A stretch of DNA of 64,000 nucleotides from Cymbomonas tetramitiformis (Eukaryota > Chlorophyta > Pyramimonadophyceae > Pyramimonadales > Pyramimonadaceae): contig LGRX02025787.1 of NCBI GenBank assembly GCA_001247695.2, positions 1 through 64,000 on the forward strand, written 5' to 3'. Numbering within the stretch: the stretch's first letter is position 1; each line of letters begins with the position of its first letter. Made by a program: the position numbers and the translations under genes. Below, one piece after another: positions 53,918 to 64,000 of the stretch. Under the pieces are notes generated by a model that was not told where the DNA came from, ran no database searches, and worked only from the letters and a program-made list of their open reading frames with translations.

Positions 53918-55799
53918 CCGTGATCCACGCTTCCAGGATACCTTCTGGAAGGAGTTGATGAGATTGATGGGTGTGAAGGTGGCGATGACTACGCCCTACA
54001 ACCCTCGCTCTGATGGTCAAGCGGAGCACACTAACAGGGTGGTGGAGGACATGTTGAGATCGTTTGTGGAGGACAATCCGGAGTCCTGGGACTTATACGC
54101 TACAAACGTAGAGTTCGCAATCAACGATTCGCGTAATGATGTTACAGGCTTCACTCCATTTGAATTATGTTGTGGTGTGTCGCCCATGTCGCAGCTTGAC
54201 ATCTTCTTGGAGGCCGCTCAGTTGCACAGCGGGCGACGAAAAGGAGGGGTGGGGACTGCACATGAATGGGCATCGAGATTTTCGTCGCAGTTGCGGGACG
54301 CACGCAGCAAACTTAAGCTAGCACAACGCAGGCAGCGAGACGCTTTTGATCAGCGACACACGCAGCGGGAGTATGCAGTAGGTGACTTGGTCTGGATTGA
54401 GGCTAAACATCTCACGGAGAAGTTGATGGACAGAGCCTTGTGCCGCAAGCTGAGCAAGCGGTGGCATGGTCCAGTTGCAGTTACGGAACGCTTTTACAGC
54501 GATCTGCAGGCGGAGATGCCTGAGGCAGACAGAGGGGCACCAGTGGCGTATAGACTGAAGCTGCCCCCACATTGGAGAGTACATGACGTGTTCGCGCAGC
54601 ACAGATTGAAACCTTACACAGGTGGAGAGGACACTTTCGCTCTGCGACAGCAGACAGTGACACCTGAAGCAGTGATGGTGGACGGACAGAAGGAGGCTCA
54701 TGTAGAGAAAATCCTGAGCCGACGCGTACGCGTGAGCAGGGGCAAAGAAATAGAGGAATGGAAGGTGCGATGGACCGGGTTCTCTAAAGCCCATGATCAG
54801 TGGAGAACGCGTGATAAGTTAGAGCGCGGTGCTCCATTACAACAGTTGCGGGATTTTGAAGAGAGACGACTAGCAATGGAACAGCAGGTAAGAGATTCAG
54901 CTGCGCAAAGAAGGGAACATCGACGACATCAGAATGCTGCGTCAATAATGACAGCGGACAGTGGGACATTAGTGCAGCAATTATCAGCGCAGTTCTGGGG
55001 TATGTCTAACAGTTCTGCGAGTGCGTGTCTTCCATGGGAAGAACAACACTTTACCGATTCTGGAGAAGTGGCGTATGTGACTGACTTATCGCCAGCTCCA
55101 GTAAAACCCATCAGAATACTGGTACTCTTCAGTGGCACTGGCTCAGTTCAAAGGTCCTTCTCAGAATGCTTCCCTCAGGCACAGACAGTATCTTTAGATT
55201 CTGATAAGTTCTGGCAATCTACGCATGTCACCAGAATTGAAGATTGGGAATATTGGAGCTATTACCCTCCTGGATATTTTGATGTAATATGGGCGAGTTC
55301 ACCATGGACCCAATATAGTCAAGCGCGAACTACTGAAGGACCACCAGATTTAATATCTGCAGATGCTTGTGTAGAACGCACCCTTGACATCATCGAATAT
55401 CTCAGACCGCGCTATTGGTTTCTGGAAAATCCAAAAGGGCGATATCCCAATGCTTTGCGATTCAGACCTGTAGTGCATCAATTACCTACCCCCTTGTTTT
55501 GCTCATATTGTATGTACGGGGAAAAGTATAAGAAACCTACTTGTATCTGGACTAATGCGCCGCCCAGCGTACCACTGCGGGAATGTACCTCGCAGACTCC
55601 GTGTCCATGCAAATGGGCAACTGGAGTGCACCCCCTTACTGCTCAACTAGGGCCTCATCCAGATCAGCAGGGGATGCAGAATTCTCGCGCAGTATATCCT
55701 ATACCTGCTAAGTTACTGAGAACCTTATTTCAGCGGTTATTTCCCAGGAATACAGGTGATGAAGATGCTGGGGTGACATCAGGAGAAAGCCACCCCTAA
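53826..55799 (+). pseudogene. Gypsy Pol part 2: integrase C-half, chromodomain, C5-methyltransferase-like domain
   Basis: Continues part 1 in another frame. Integrase second Asp in IVSDRDPRF and Glu in DGQAEHTNR; SH3-like GDLVWIEAKHL; chromodomain about 285-335 (VEKILSRRVR..WKVRWTGF). C-terminal 225 residues resemble a Dcm-type DNA cytosine-5 methyltransferase. Motif I is LFSGTGS (434-440). DVIWASSPWTQYS occupies motif IV, where a Pro-Pro-Cys is expected; the catalytic Cys position is Trp494 (TGG). Motif VI is FLENPKG (E534), followed by KKPTCIWTN. The domain ends just before the stop and polypurine tract. It might have altered methylation of element DNA, but without the Cys it should not methylate. 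Confidence 0.8.
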
Positions 55800-55811
55800 G
55801 GGGGGGAGAGT

Positions 55812-56274
55812 TGTGCCAGGGGGCACGATAGACTGCCAATTACCCCCACGGAAGGGGGATCCGATTCAGATTACCGGCATATTGGGATAAATATTGATAG
55901 GGAATCTGAGATCGTGGATGAAGAATGCAAAATCAGTAAATGTTATCTCTCTGGCAGAATCGTGAACGATAGAAATATTATTAGGAACGATTATGACAGA
56001 ATCAACGGTGTTGGTACAATACCGTGACAGATTACGATAGAGATGACATTTATGGCGGCGCAGGTTGGGGAAAAACAGGGATTCCTGTGACGAGAGAAAC
56101 TAGCCGAACAGTCTGTGCTATATAGTGATGAAACACGATTCCCTCGGGAGCTTTGTTACAGAATAAAAATGTTTTCGTAACACGGGCTGTATTGCATAAT
56201 CACCGGTTGTGATATATATCGATTCGTATCCGATTACCCTGAAACTTCGTATATGCATTTGTGTGCCCGTGACA
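55812..56274 (+). repeat. Probable 3' LTR of the Gypsy element
   Basis: Starts TGTGCCAGGGGGCAC after a polypurine tract and contains AATAAAA (about 56163). The end near GTGACACA is inferred, because satellite sequence starts right after. No second LTR copy exists in the window to confirm it. Confidence 0.5.
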
Positions 56275-58900
56275 CAGTTGGTGCAACTCGGGATGCTTTA
56301 GCACCGCACCGACACCTTGCTGCCCACTCACTGCACTTGAAAACAAGCCTGCTAATGCTAGTGTTACCTTGCTGCTGTCTGTCTCTCTCACACCAAACAG
56401 TCTCCCACAACCCAGTGCACTAAATGAAAGACTGCACAGGTCACACATGAGATACAGAATAATGAGACTGTCCCCCTATGCCACCCACTATGACGGGCAC
56501 AGAAAAGAGTTCCCTGGTGGCAATGACACCCTTTCACTGCTTGATTTACCTACTATACACAGGAGGGTGAGGACTGAAGCATATGCCACTCATTACACAC
56601 AGGTCCTAAGGGTCGACTGTACCCGCCACTTGCACCACACAAAGCCGAGAGGCAAGTTGCTTATACCATGTACCAAACACGGGACCGAGCGGCTTGCTGC
56701 TCATACTTCTTACCATACACAGAATAGAGCAGAGTTATGCTTGTACAACTCACAACTCACAGGGCAGAACAAACTGTCGCTAGTACCCCCTGATACATAC
56801 AACACAGAGGAACCTCTGACTTTTCCAATTACTAAGTATGGGATGGAGAGGACTGTTGCTTACACCACCCACCGCACACAGAATAATGCAGAAGTCAGTT
56901 TGTGCAACTCGGGATGCTTTAGCACTGCACCGACACCTTGCAGCCCACTCACTGCATTTGAAAACAAGCCTACTAAGGTTAGTGTTACCTTGCTGCTGTC
57001 TGTCTCTCCCACAACAAACAGTCTCCCACAACACAGTGCACTAAATGAAAGACTGCACAGGTCACACATGAGACACAGAATAATGAGACTGTCCCCCTAT
57101 GCCACTCACTATGACGGGCACAGAAAAGAGTTCCCTGGTGGCAATGGCACCCTTTCACCGCTTAATTTACCTACTATACACAGGAGGGTGAGGACTGAAG
57201 CATATGCCACTCACTACACACAGGTCCTAAAGGTCGACTGTACCCGCCACTTGCACCACACAAAGCCGAGAGGCAAGCTGCTTATACCATGTACCAAACA
57301 CGGGACCGAGCGGCCTGCTGCTCATACTTCTTACCATACACAGAACAGACCAGAGTTATGCTTGTGCAACTCACAACTCACAGGGCAGAACAAACTGTCG
57401 CTAGTACCCCATGATACATACAACATAGAGGAACCTGCTGTTTATGCTATCTGCAACACACCGAGCCAACAAGCCTGTTGTGTATACCACCCACAAAACC
57501 CAGAACCAAGAAACAGGGGGACTAGGGCACCTACAACACATAGGACAAAAAAGCCTGCTGACAATACTACCCCCCACACAAAATACCTTGCGGAAGGCAG
57601 CATATGCCACTCACCACACATAGATACATACCCACAATATTTATGTCAGTTAGCATACACGGGACTGCGAAACCTGCTATACATGTTACCCTTCATACAC
57701 ACAAAAGAGCAGTCTGCTTTCCCTGTCAGCCACCACAAATGGAGCTCAGAGGCGGGCAACACATGCCACTTACCACACAGTCACAGGAAGGCGCGGTACA
57801 CTGCACATGTCACCCTCATCATACAGGAATGAGTGGCCTTCCGCTTCCAACACTCACTGCACAGGGGAAAAAGCGGCTGGTTGTGAAGTGTCCGCCATAT
57901 TGTGGGGGTGGCACTGGGTCTCAGATGGAAACTCTGTCACCGAGCCTGCACCGGTCCAACCTAAAGAAAGACTGAGTCTCCAAAAGTCTCCTAGACATGG
58001 TATAGGCTTTTTGCCAAGGGAGTATGGTATGGAAAGGATTGCTGCCCATACCACTCACCGTACACAGAATAATGCAGAATTCATTTTGTGCAACTCGGGT
58101 TGCTTTAACACTGCACCGACACTTTGTTGCACACTCACTGCATTCGAAAACAAGCCTACAAATGTTAATGGTATCTTGCCGCTGTCTGTCTCTTTTAAAA
58201 CAAACAGTCTCCCACAACACAGTGCACTAAATGAAAGACTGCACAGGCCACACACGAGACACAGAAGAATGAGACTGTCCCCCCATGCCACTCACTATGA
58301 TGGGCACAGAAAAGAGTTCACTGGTGGCAATGGCACCCTTTCACTGCCTGATTTACTTCCTATACACGGGAGGGGGAGGACTGAAGCATATGCCACATAT
58401 TACATACAGGTCTTAAGGGCCGACTGTACCTGCCACTTGCACCACACAAAGTCGAGAAGCAAGCTGCTCATATCACGTACCAAGCACGGGATCGAGTGGC
58501 CTGCTGCTCATACCTCTCACCACACACAGAACAGAGCGGAGTGCTGCTTGTGCAACTCACAACTTACTTCCGCTTCCAACACTCACTGCACACGGGTAAA
58601 GGCGGCTGGTTGTGAAATATCTGCCATAGTGGGTTGGTGGCACCAGGCTTCAGATGGAAACTCTGTTACCGAGCCTGCACCGGTCCAACCTAAAGAAAGA
58701 CTGATTTACAAAAAGTCTCTCAGACATGGTATAGGTTTTCTGCCATGGGAGTACAAAGTAAAGGGCCCGGACAGCACAAGCCTCCCATGTGAGTGCTCTG
58801 GGGGCAGCCCTCGGTTTACCCTCACCCCCAGCACAACACCCCGAACACGGAATGACCAAACATGCCATCATGCACACAGCACCTTGCACAATGTTTACAT
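56275..58900. repeat. Complex satellite, units of about 0.62 and 1.19 kb
   Basis: TGCAACTCGGG(A/T)TGCTTTA recurs near 56281, 56902 and 58090. CACCGGTCCAACCTAAAGAA recurs near 57949 and 58678. Units are built from degenerate 70-90-base sub-units of the type TACCACTCACCACACACAGA. Long frames through it (56369-57832 and 57807 on) lack any domain and repeat with the DNA; I regard them as fortuitous. Confidence 0.85.
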
Positions 58901-59124
58901 ATGCTTTATGACTTGGCATTTGAACAACATGAAGGGTTACGGACAGAGCACTCTTCCCACTTTATGCCCTGTGTACAGTATTAGGCAGGGGGTATATAAC
59001 TGTCACACAATGTACAGTAAGCTCACGAGCTCTGTGCCTTTAGCATTGCCCTCGAACCACTTTTGCATTGAGCACCATGCTCTTTGTATTAGAGGATCAC
59101 TCACCCGCTTGCCACAAAGTAGTA

Positions 59125-59390
59125 CTCACCATGAGTTTTGCTTGCAGGAAAACGATGTGCCATGTGATCTTTGTGGGAGAGACATAGAGCTCCTCGATGG
59201 AGAAATGGCATATTCATGCGGGCTTTGCACGTATGATACACTCTGCATTGGGTGTATCGACTGCTGCCGCAAGTGCCACACATGGGTATGCACGGGAAGC
59301 TGGATGGGAGGCACATGTGGCCAACCTTTCACTCATTCCGTAAGAGAAGAAGAATACACCATTTGTGCAGCCTGTGAGCAACTGTCATAG
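59125..59390 (+). CDS. Cys-rich zinc-finger segment, possible exon
   Basis: Carries CDLCGRDI..YSCGLCTYDTLCIGC then CCRKCHTWVC..CGQPF..CAAC, a ZZ/RING-like spacing. TGCTTGCAG at about 59140 could be a splice acceptor. Upstream frame is satellite. It may belong to the retrotransposon that follows or be an unrelated exon. Confidence 0.35.
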
Positions 59391-59467
59391 AGAAAAGAGC
59401 TATAGGAACAATAAACAATAGTGCTGCCAAATCAAAATACAGAAAGAATAGTGTGCTTACATTTATT

Positions 59468-60859
59468 ATGAGTATAGCCATTCTAACCAATTACACACTC
59501 ACCAGTAAAGGTAACCTTTACACTCTTAGCACACAAAGAAAAGATAAAAATAAGCATCGGAAGCCCCAGTATAACACAAACTGTGCTAAACCTTGTATGC
59601 ACACACATAAGTATTATTGCAAGTTGATATTGGAGCATGTCACACAGGAAGGAGTCAAAGGAGGTGGTACCTTCCTGGCCGGGAAAACCAACCTGGCGGA
59701 TGAGGACGGCCTGAAGCAGCTGGCTGAGGCATTTAAGTCGGGTGAACTGACCAATGAAATAGACTTGACTGACCTGTTGACTGAACCAGCGGAACTCAGA
59801 GGTCAGATGAGGTTTTTTAGGAAGACGGGAAGGAGAATGATGGGCATTACGGACAAGGAAATGGAAGCAGTAAAGAAAGCTGTGAAGGAAACAGTTCAGA
59901 CGGCAGGAGGAAACCCCAGCTTGATCACAGCCACTGCCCTGACATATGGACTCGGAAAGGCACCCTTCGTCCTGATTGCTAACATCGACATCGAAATGGT
60001 TCAGCCAGTGTTTGATATGATCCAGTTGGAGGCACAGGGAGTCACCTGGGGGATTAGGGCCCACAACATTGGGAATCTCTACCAGGAAGCTCGGTTCTCC
60101 TGGAAACCTATGGGTAGGAAGGGGGCTCAAATGAGGATGAAGGCAAAGGATGCTGAGAGATATTTCTGGATGCACCCCGCCACGAGCATGCTGGTGGAAG
60201 AGGTGGTATTCACATATGACCGTCTTCATCCTACTACAGATGTTCACCAACTGGTACGACCCGCTTATAAAACTTGCCTGAAAGCAAAACTTGAAGCCAT
60301 AATCCAAATAATGGCGGGGTCACTCACGAAGTTAGGCATGGTCTTTCCAACAAGATTCAAAGATGAAAGGACAATCACACCACAAGAAAGGGAATTGGCA
60401 CACTCACTGAAAGTAAAAAGGAGCCAGCATGTGAATCATTGTAACCCTCGGACAGAAAGTTATTTGATTGGGCTTCTCTTTGACCAGGTGCTCTACCTGA
60501 AGCTCAAGGCAAACGTTGAGAAAGGCGGAGATGGGTCTGTGAACTCCTCTGATGACCCCGCAATGATTCTCAGCTTCCCCACTGAGATAATCCTGGGAGG
60601 GCTTGGGACACTGAGGCTCACCTACTTCAATGACTTTAACTACTGCATGTCGCCCACCCATGATGACCAGCCTGAGGTGTCGAGGCTCAACCACATCCAG
60701 TGCATGTGTTATTCACACAGAATGATGCTCCAGGCTCAGGGGGACGGGACAGCTACTCCTACCCCTAAGAAGCAGGACAAGAGGCCCCGCACTACTCCAG
60801 GAGCCGACAAGGAGGCTGCAAAAATGCAGAAGCAATTCATGGACAACATGGAGAAATGA
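59468..60859 (+). CDS. LINE ORF1 protein (463 aa)
   Basis: ATG 59468 (MSIAILTN) chosen; a GTG lies five codons upstream. No zinc knuckle or RRM signature is evident. The middle has alternating helices (ITDKEMEAVKKAVKETVQ) and a conserved-looking core (MHPATSMLVEEVVFTYDRL). The C-terminus is basic and disordered (TPKKQDKRPRTTPG). By position it should be the RNA-binding partner of ORF2. Its stop overlaps the ORF2 start as ATGA, suggesting termination-reinitiation. Confidence 0.65.
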   Translation: MSIAILTNYTLTSKGNLYTLSTQRKDKNKHRKPQYNTNCAKPCMHTHKYYCKLILEHVTQEGVKGGGTFLAGKTNLADEDGLKQLAEAFKSGELTNEIDLTDLLTEPAELRGQMRFFRKTGRRMMGITDKEMEAVKKAVKETVQTAGGNPSLITATALTYGLGKAPFVLIANIDIEMVQPVFDMIQLEAQGVTWGIRAHNIGNLYQEARFSWKPMGRKGAQMRMKAKDAERYFWMHPATSMLVEEVVFTYDRLHPTTDVHQLVRPAYKTCLKAKLEAIIQIMAGSLTKLGMVFPTRFKDERTITPQERELAHSLKVKRSQHVNHCNPRTESYLIGLLFDQVLYLKLKANVEKGGDGSVNSSDDPAMILSFPTEIILGGLGTLRLTYFNDFNYCMSPTHDDQPEVSRLNHIQCMCYSHRMMLQAQGDGTATPTPKKQDKRPRTTPGADKEAAKMQKQFMDNMEK

Positions 60860-63800
60860 GACCAGCCACAGGAATAGAACCAGCTTGTAGCTATGAAAGA
60901 AGCACGAGCAGGTTAAGGCAGACAATTAATAGAAGCCTAGGAAACAGACATCCTAAAAACTATTCGTCACGCACCTGCCCCGTTGGAACCCTGTTGCATA
61001 GCACGGTGACAATGCCAGCGGGGGACTGCCCAGAAAACCCCGGGCCTGGTGTAATTTGTAAAAGCTTCTGCTGCTGTAAATGGTGTATAACTGCTGCCCA
61101 AAATGACGGTGATTCCAAAGTGCAGAGTGATGGGGAGGGGGGCTTTTTACGGCGCACAAAGCAACGAAGGGGCCTCAGGACCGGTGCAAGCTTGGAGCAA
61201 AGGAGCACCCCAATAGAAGGTATGGCAACCGTTACCCTGCATATCATAACTTACCTACTTTATACCCGAAGGAAACAGCTGAGAGATGCTTTCACCACAA
61301 CACAAGGACCTATAGTTATGCTCTTGCACACAATATGTCACCTTGCAAGGAAAAATCCAAGACAAGGAAACCAGAGTAGGCAAGGACCAAGGACATTCAT
61401 TAGATGGGCTCACAGGAAAACCAAATACAGGTTACAATACACGGGGAAAACTCAGAAAAGGTCTATATTAGCCAGAGCCCAAGATGCATCAGGAGAGTTT
61501 ATTACAACACAAAGAATTGACATCAGGGCCAAACAAAAGACAATTAAGGCAAGATTCAAGGTAATGAAGGATGCATCAGGAAGAACCCTCACAACACAAA
61601 GGAGGGGAAAACGGACCAAATATGATCCGAACACACACATGCATATACCTGCAAGGAAAGAGCTCAGTAAGACACTATCAGAAAAGAAACAGCACCCACA
61701 CATCCACACAGAAGTAGACAAACCCAGTAACCATGGACAAACAGGGAATCCCAGCCAACTGGAATCGAGCTCAACAAAATCACCTACTAAGATGTTAGAT
61801 ACTATACACCCTGGAAGCAATATGACCAAATTGCCATTTACTAGGAGAGAGGTCATACGGGGAAAAGGGGGACAGCCCGCTGAGTCATCCACCTTAAACA
61901 ATAACAAGCTTGAAGTAGAAGCAGTATACAACGGAGAAGGGATTGATTCTGAACAGCTCGACGAGGCTCTCAGACTACAGGACAAAAGCTCGATCCCCCC
62001 CATAGGTTATGATGAGCTCCTTTCAAAACTGCAAACCGGGGAATCAAGCTTCGTACACCTCATTAGAAAAGCATTGGGCAAACATTCGAGGACCCACTTT
62101 GGGGTAAGCAATGGTGAACATTATTGGAGACTCATAACACTCCGAATTACAACAGAACAACATATAGAAGCCTATATCTATGATTCCCTTGGAGCAATGA
62201 CAGCAACCGAAACACAAAGCAAACTTGAAGGAGAGCTCTCCTCTTGGTTGCATACCCATCACAAAACCATGAAAGGGAAGAGTTGGAATGTAGAGGTATC
62301 AACTTTCAGACAACAACTGGATAATCACACCTGTGGGATATGGGTTATTAGAACAGCGGAGAAATGGAGGCAATGGTGTGATAGGAGCGGGCACATACCA
62401 TTCTTCACCTATTTAAAAGAAGGAAACACTGAAGGGGAGCACCACAGTTCTGATGCTATATTACACATCCAGGACTTACAAGAAGTAATTCAAGATAGGA
62501 TTACTCAACCCAAGGATGCAAGAGGGAGCATCAATAGCGACATCTCAAAATACAACCCTGTATACAGTAGAAAAGGAGTCATCTCCATAACCAACATTGA
62601 GACACTGTGCATAAAGCTGAAGCTAGACTTCACTTGTACCAACAACGAGCATACCCTTTATGAAATGATAAACGGGAGCCAAAAGGAATACAACAATAAC
62701 ACCAACAAACTTCCCCAGACAAAACACCACACCTATATTCTTCACCAAAGTCATGAATGGACATTGGCAATACACCTGAAACATAAGAACACCGTCCTCC
62801 TAATCAAACCCTTCACAAAAATGGAAAAGGAAAGTCATGACAACGAGACACCAGTATATAAACACTTAGGCCTCAGATGTGAGATCGATGCTCAAAACAA
62901 AGGCCTCCTTGTCCTCCACACAGCAATCAAAATTCAGGAAATCCTTCAAAATCTCAGATATGCAGGAGAGCACCAGTTAGAAAGAGACATCATAAACAGC
63001 ATGACCACCTCCAACATCAAGTACCACCACGGTACCGGGAAAGTCACCAGAAATGAGAAGCTAAACAACAGGGGAGCGGTAGCCATTATTAGGGAGCAGC
63101 TCAGATATGGGAATATAACCTCTGACGAACTAGCGCAAAACAGAGAATTCTGGGGAAAACAAGAGGTGGTTGGAGGCATAAGAGCAGGAAAAGTGATGGG
63201 TTCCAATGTTCAAAGCAAAAGGAACACTCCTAAAACCACAGGCCTAAGACACCAGGCAGGGAAAAAACTGAGGAGGAAGATCCAAAATTGTGAGCGGACG
63301 GAAAACATCTTTTTTCACAAAAACCTATATGGAACGGATGGAAGATGCATTAAGCAAAAGGCAAAGCACTCACGGAATGAGGCGGAAAACATGCGGCTGC
63401 AGGAACTACAGAGGGCACAAGGGAGAAAGGAACATATTATAGTAATGGGAATGAACATGAGAGGCCTGAGACACACAAAGGAGGACCAGGACAGTATGAT
63501 AAAACTAGAGACCATCTGCAACCTGGTGCTAGACAGAAAAGCACACATCATATGTGTCTCTGAGACCAAGATCTCAAACACAAGTTTGCCAATGGTCAAG
63601 ACCTTGATGTCTCAGAAAGGTCTGGGCTTTAGAATTTCACACACGGATGAAAAGGCTAGTATAGGGTCCCTCATAGTATGGAATCCCAAGGATATCCCGC
63701 TGACACCCAATGCAACCTATGTGGACGGGGTGCAAAAAAGGTCAGTTATGATTCGGTTTACGGGCATAAAGGGTTTCTCATTTTCGGTGGCAAGCGGGTA

Positions 63801-64000
63801 CATGAACGATGCCAGCCTCAAAGAGGAACAAGAGGACTTCTACAAAACACTTAAGGACTGGGCAGCCAAATCAGGCGACAACAGAAACAAGGCGCACATA
63901 GAAATAGGAGACAAGAACTGCACACTGACCCAGAGCCAAAGGATAACAAAAGGTCAGCAGATGTCATATAAAGACCACCAGACAAAGAACAAGCACCTCT
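60856..64000 (+). CDS. LINE ORF2: 2A-like motif, Ulp1-type protease, APE endonuclease (partial)
   Basis: Open from ATG 60856 through the window edge, over 1,040 residues without a stop. Residues 57-64 read DCPENPGP, near the 2A consensus (D-x-E-x-NPGP). A Lys/Arg/Thr-rich region follows. Residues about 395-505 match C48/Ulp1 cysteine proteases: H422 (GEHYWRL), D443 (YIYDSLG), Q486/Q487 and C493 (DNHTCGIWV). From about 860 an APE-like endonuclease begins: N867 (MNMRGLRH), E903 (CVSETK), then ASGYMND and EIGDKNCTL. RT should follow downstream. The frame is intact, so the copy may be functional or young. Confidence 0.75.
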   Translation, partial: MRPATGIEPACSYERSTSRLRQTINRSLGNRHPKNYSSRTCPVGTLLHSTVTMPAGDCPENPGPGVICKSFCCCKWCITAAQNDGDSKVQSDGEGGFLRRTKQRRGLRTGASLEQRSTPIEGMATVTLHIITYLLYTRRKQLRDAFTTTQGPIVMLLHTICHLARKNPRQGNQSRQGPRTFIRWAHRKTKYRLQYTGKTQKRSILARAQDASGEFITTQRIDIRAKQKTIKARFKVMKDASGRTLTTQRRGKRTKYDPNTHMHIPARKELSKTLSEKKQHPHIHTEVDKPSNHGQTGNPSQLESSSTKSPTKMLDTIHPGSNMTKLPFTRREVIRGKGGQPAESSTLNNNKLEVEAVYNGEGIDSEQLDEALRLQDKSSIPPIGYDELLSKLQTGESSFVHLIRKALGKHSRTHFGVSNGEHYWRLITLRITTEQHIEAYIYDSLGAMTATETQSKLEGELSSWLHTHHKTMKGKSWNVEVSTFRQQLDNHTCGIWVIRTAEKWRQWCDRSGHIPFFTYLKEGNTEGEHHSSDAILHIQDLQEVIQDRITQPKDARGSINSDISKYNPVYSRKGVISITNIETLCIKLKLDFTCTNNEHTLYEMINGSQKEYNNNTNKLPQTKHHTYILHQSHEWTLAIHLKHKNTVLLIKPFTKMEKESHDNETPVYKHLGLRCEIDAQNKGLLVLHTAIKIQEILQNLRYAGEHQLERDIINSMTTSNIKYHHGTGKVTRNEKLNNRGAVAIIREQLRYGNITSDELAQNREFWGKQEVVGGIRAGKVMGSNVQSKRNTPKTTGLRHQAGKKLRRKIQNCERTENIFFHKNLYGTDGRCIKQKAKHSRNEAENMRLQELQRAQGRKEHIIVMGMNMRGLRHTKEDQDSMIKLETICNLVLDRKAHIICVSETKISNTSLPMVKTLMSQKGLGFRISHTDEKASIGSLIVWNPKDIPLTPNATYVDGVQKRSVMIRFTGIKGFSFSVASGYMNDASLKEEQEDFYKTLKDWAAKSGDNRNKAHIEIGDKNCTLTQSQRITKGQQMSYKDHQTKNKHL

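Larger units (their letters stand above)
51146..56274 (+). mobile_element. Ty3/Gypsy retrotransposon, 5'-truncated, with methyltransferase-like domains
   Basis: Gag, protease and most of the RT are missing: coding similarity starts at the RT thumb (KFLGHTLSKEG, about 51430). A polypurine tract (AAGGGGGGGAGAG, about 55798-55810) precedes TGTGCC at 55812, the probable start of the 3' LTR. The 270 bases at 51146-51420 have no gene and do not obviously match that LTR. Confidence 0.8.
59400..64000 (+). mobile_element. Non-LTR retrotransposon (LINE), 5' part
   Basis: Two overlapping frames (ORF1 59468-60859; ORF2 60856 to the edge) with protease and APE-type endonuclease domains. The right end, including RT, lies outside the window. 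Confidence 0.75.

Noticed and set aside
56369..59120. Two long plus-strand frames (about 490 and 440 codons)
   Set aside because: They are carried by the complex satellite, repeat with it and have low-complexity Thr/His-rich composition; only the Cys-rich end after 59125 is kept as a possible exon.
59483..63599. Minus-strand frames of 70-274 codons
   Set aside because: Antisense to the intact LINE ORF1/ORF2 frames.
1..64000. tRNA, rRNA, bacterial operons, Shine-Dalgarno sites
   Set aside because: None seen by eye; spliced genes and retroelements show a eukaryotic nuclear context.

Overview
This is nuclear eukaryotic DNA in which nearly every recognisable gene belongs to a mobile or virus-derived element. 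Spliceosomal introns (GT..AG with GTAAGT-like donors), CCCTAAA-like heptamers, Chlamys-type Penelope elements (N-terminal GIY-YIG), CACTA-type transposases and an integrated Polinton-like virus (PLV) suggest a protist or alga, most probably of the green lineage. The species cannot be named from the sequence. GC-rich elements alternate with the AT-rich PLV.

Layout. 1-2109 (-): a two-exon PHD/RING-like zinc-finger gene with a 93-bp coding repeat. 2208-2928: seven units of a 103-bp tandem repeat. 3315-6487 (+): a frameshifted DDE-transposase-like gene with an N-terminal 2A-like NPGP motif. 6600-7487: 349-bp tandem repeats. 7485-10837 (-): a broken tnp2-like transposase. 11.2-15.5 kb: a protein kinase gene (-) flanked on both sides by the same 220-bp satellite. 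16.2-22.3 kb: a multi-exon CACTA transposase whose introns and flanks carry the palindrome AACATGGCCATGTT, preceded by a TTAACAC cluster and followed by 218-bp repeats.

22.5-51.15 kb is the core of the window: a decayed PLV. It retains a minor capsid/penton-like gene, the major capsid protein, protein-primed PolB, a DUF5754-like protein, a retroviral-type integrase, a lipase-like protein and several small genes. It has been dissected by later insertions: a SWIM-finger segment with a 27-bp minisatellite, two complete Penelope-like elements (6.4 and 7.1 kb) with nearly identical terminal direct repeats that hold hammerhead-ribozyme-like motifs, and an 822-bp piggyBac-like MITE with TTAA target duplications. 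The PLV has recurrent hairpins at gene ends and a TAGTATA(TA)C motif just before several start codons.

51.15-56.3 kb: a 5'-truncated Ty3/Gypsy element. Its polyprotein carries an N6-adenine-methyltransferase-like domain between RNase H and integrase, and a C5-cytosine-methyltransferase-like domain after a chromodomain. The key residues of both methyltransferase-like domains are altered. 56.3-58.9 kb: complex satellite. 59.4 kb to the right edge (+): a non-LTR retrotransposon. Its ORF1 and ORF2 overlap by ATGA, and ORF2 carries a 2A-like motif, a Ulp1-type cysteine protease domain and the start of an APE-type endonuclease. The reverse transcriptase lies beyond the window.

Several frames are broken. 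At least two breaks lie in G6 homopolymers, so some may be sequencing or assembly errors rather than real mutations.
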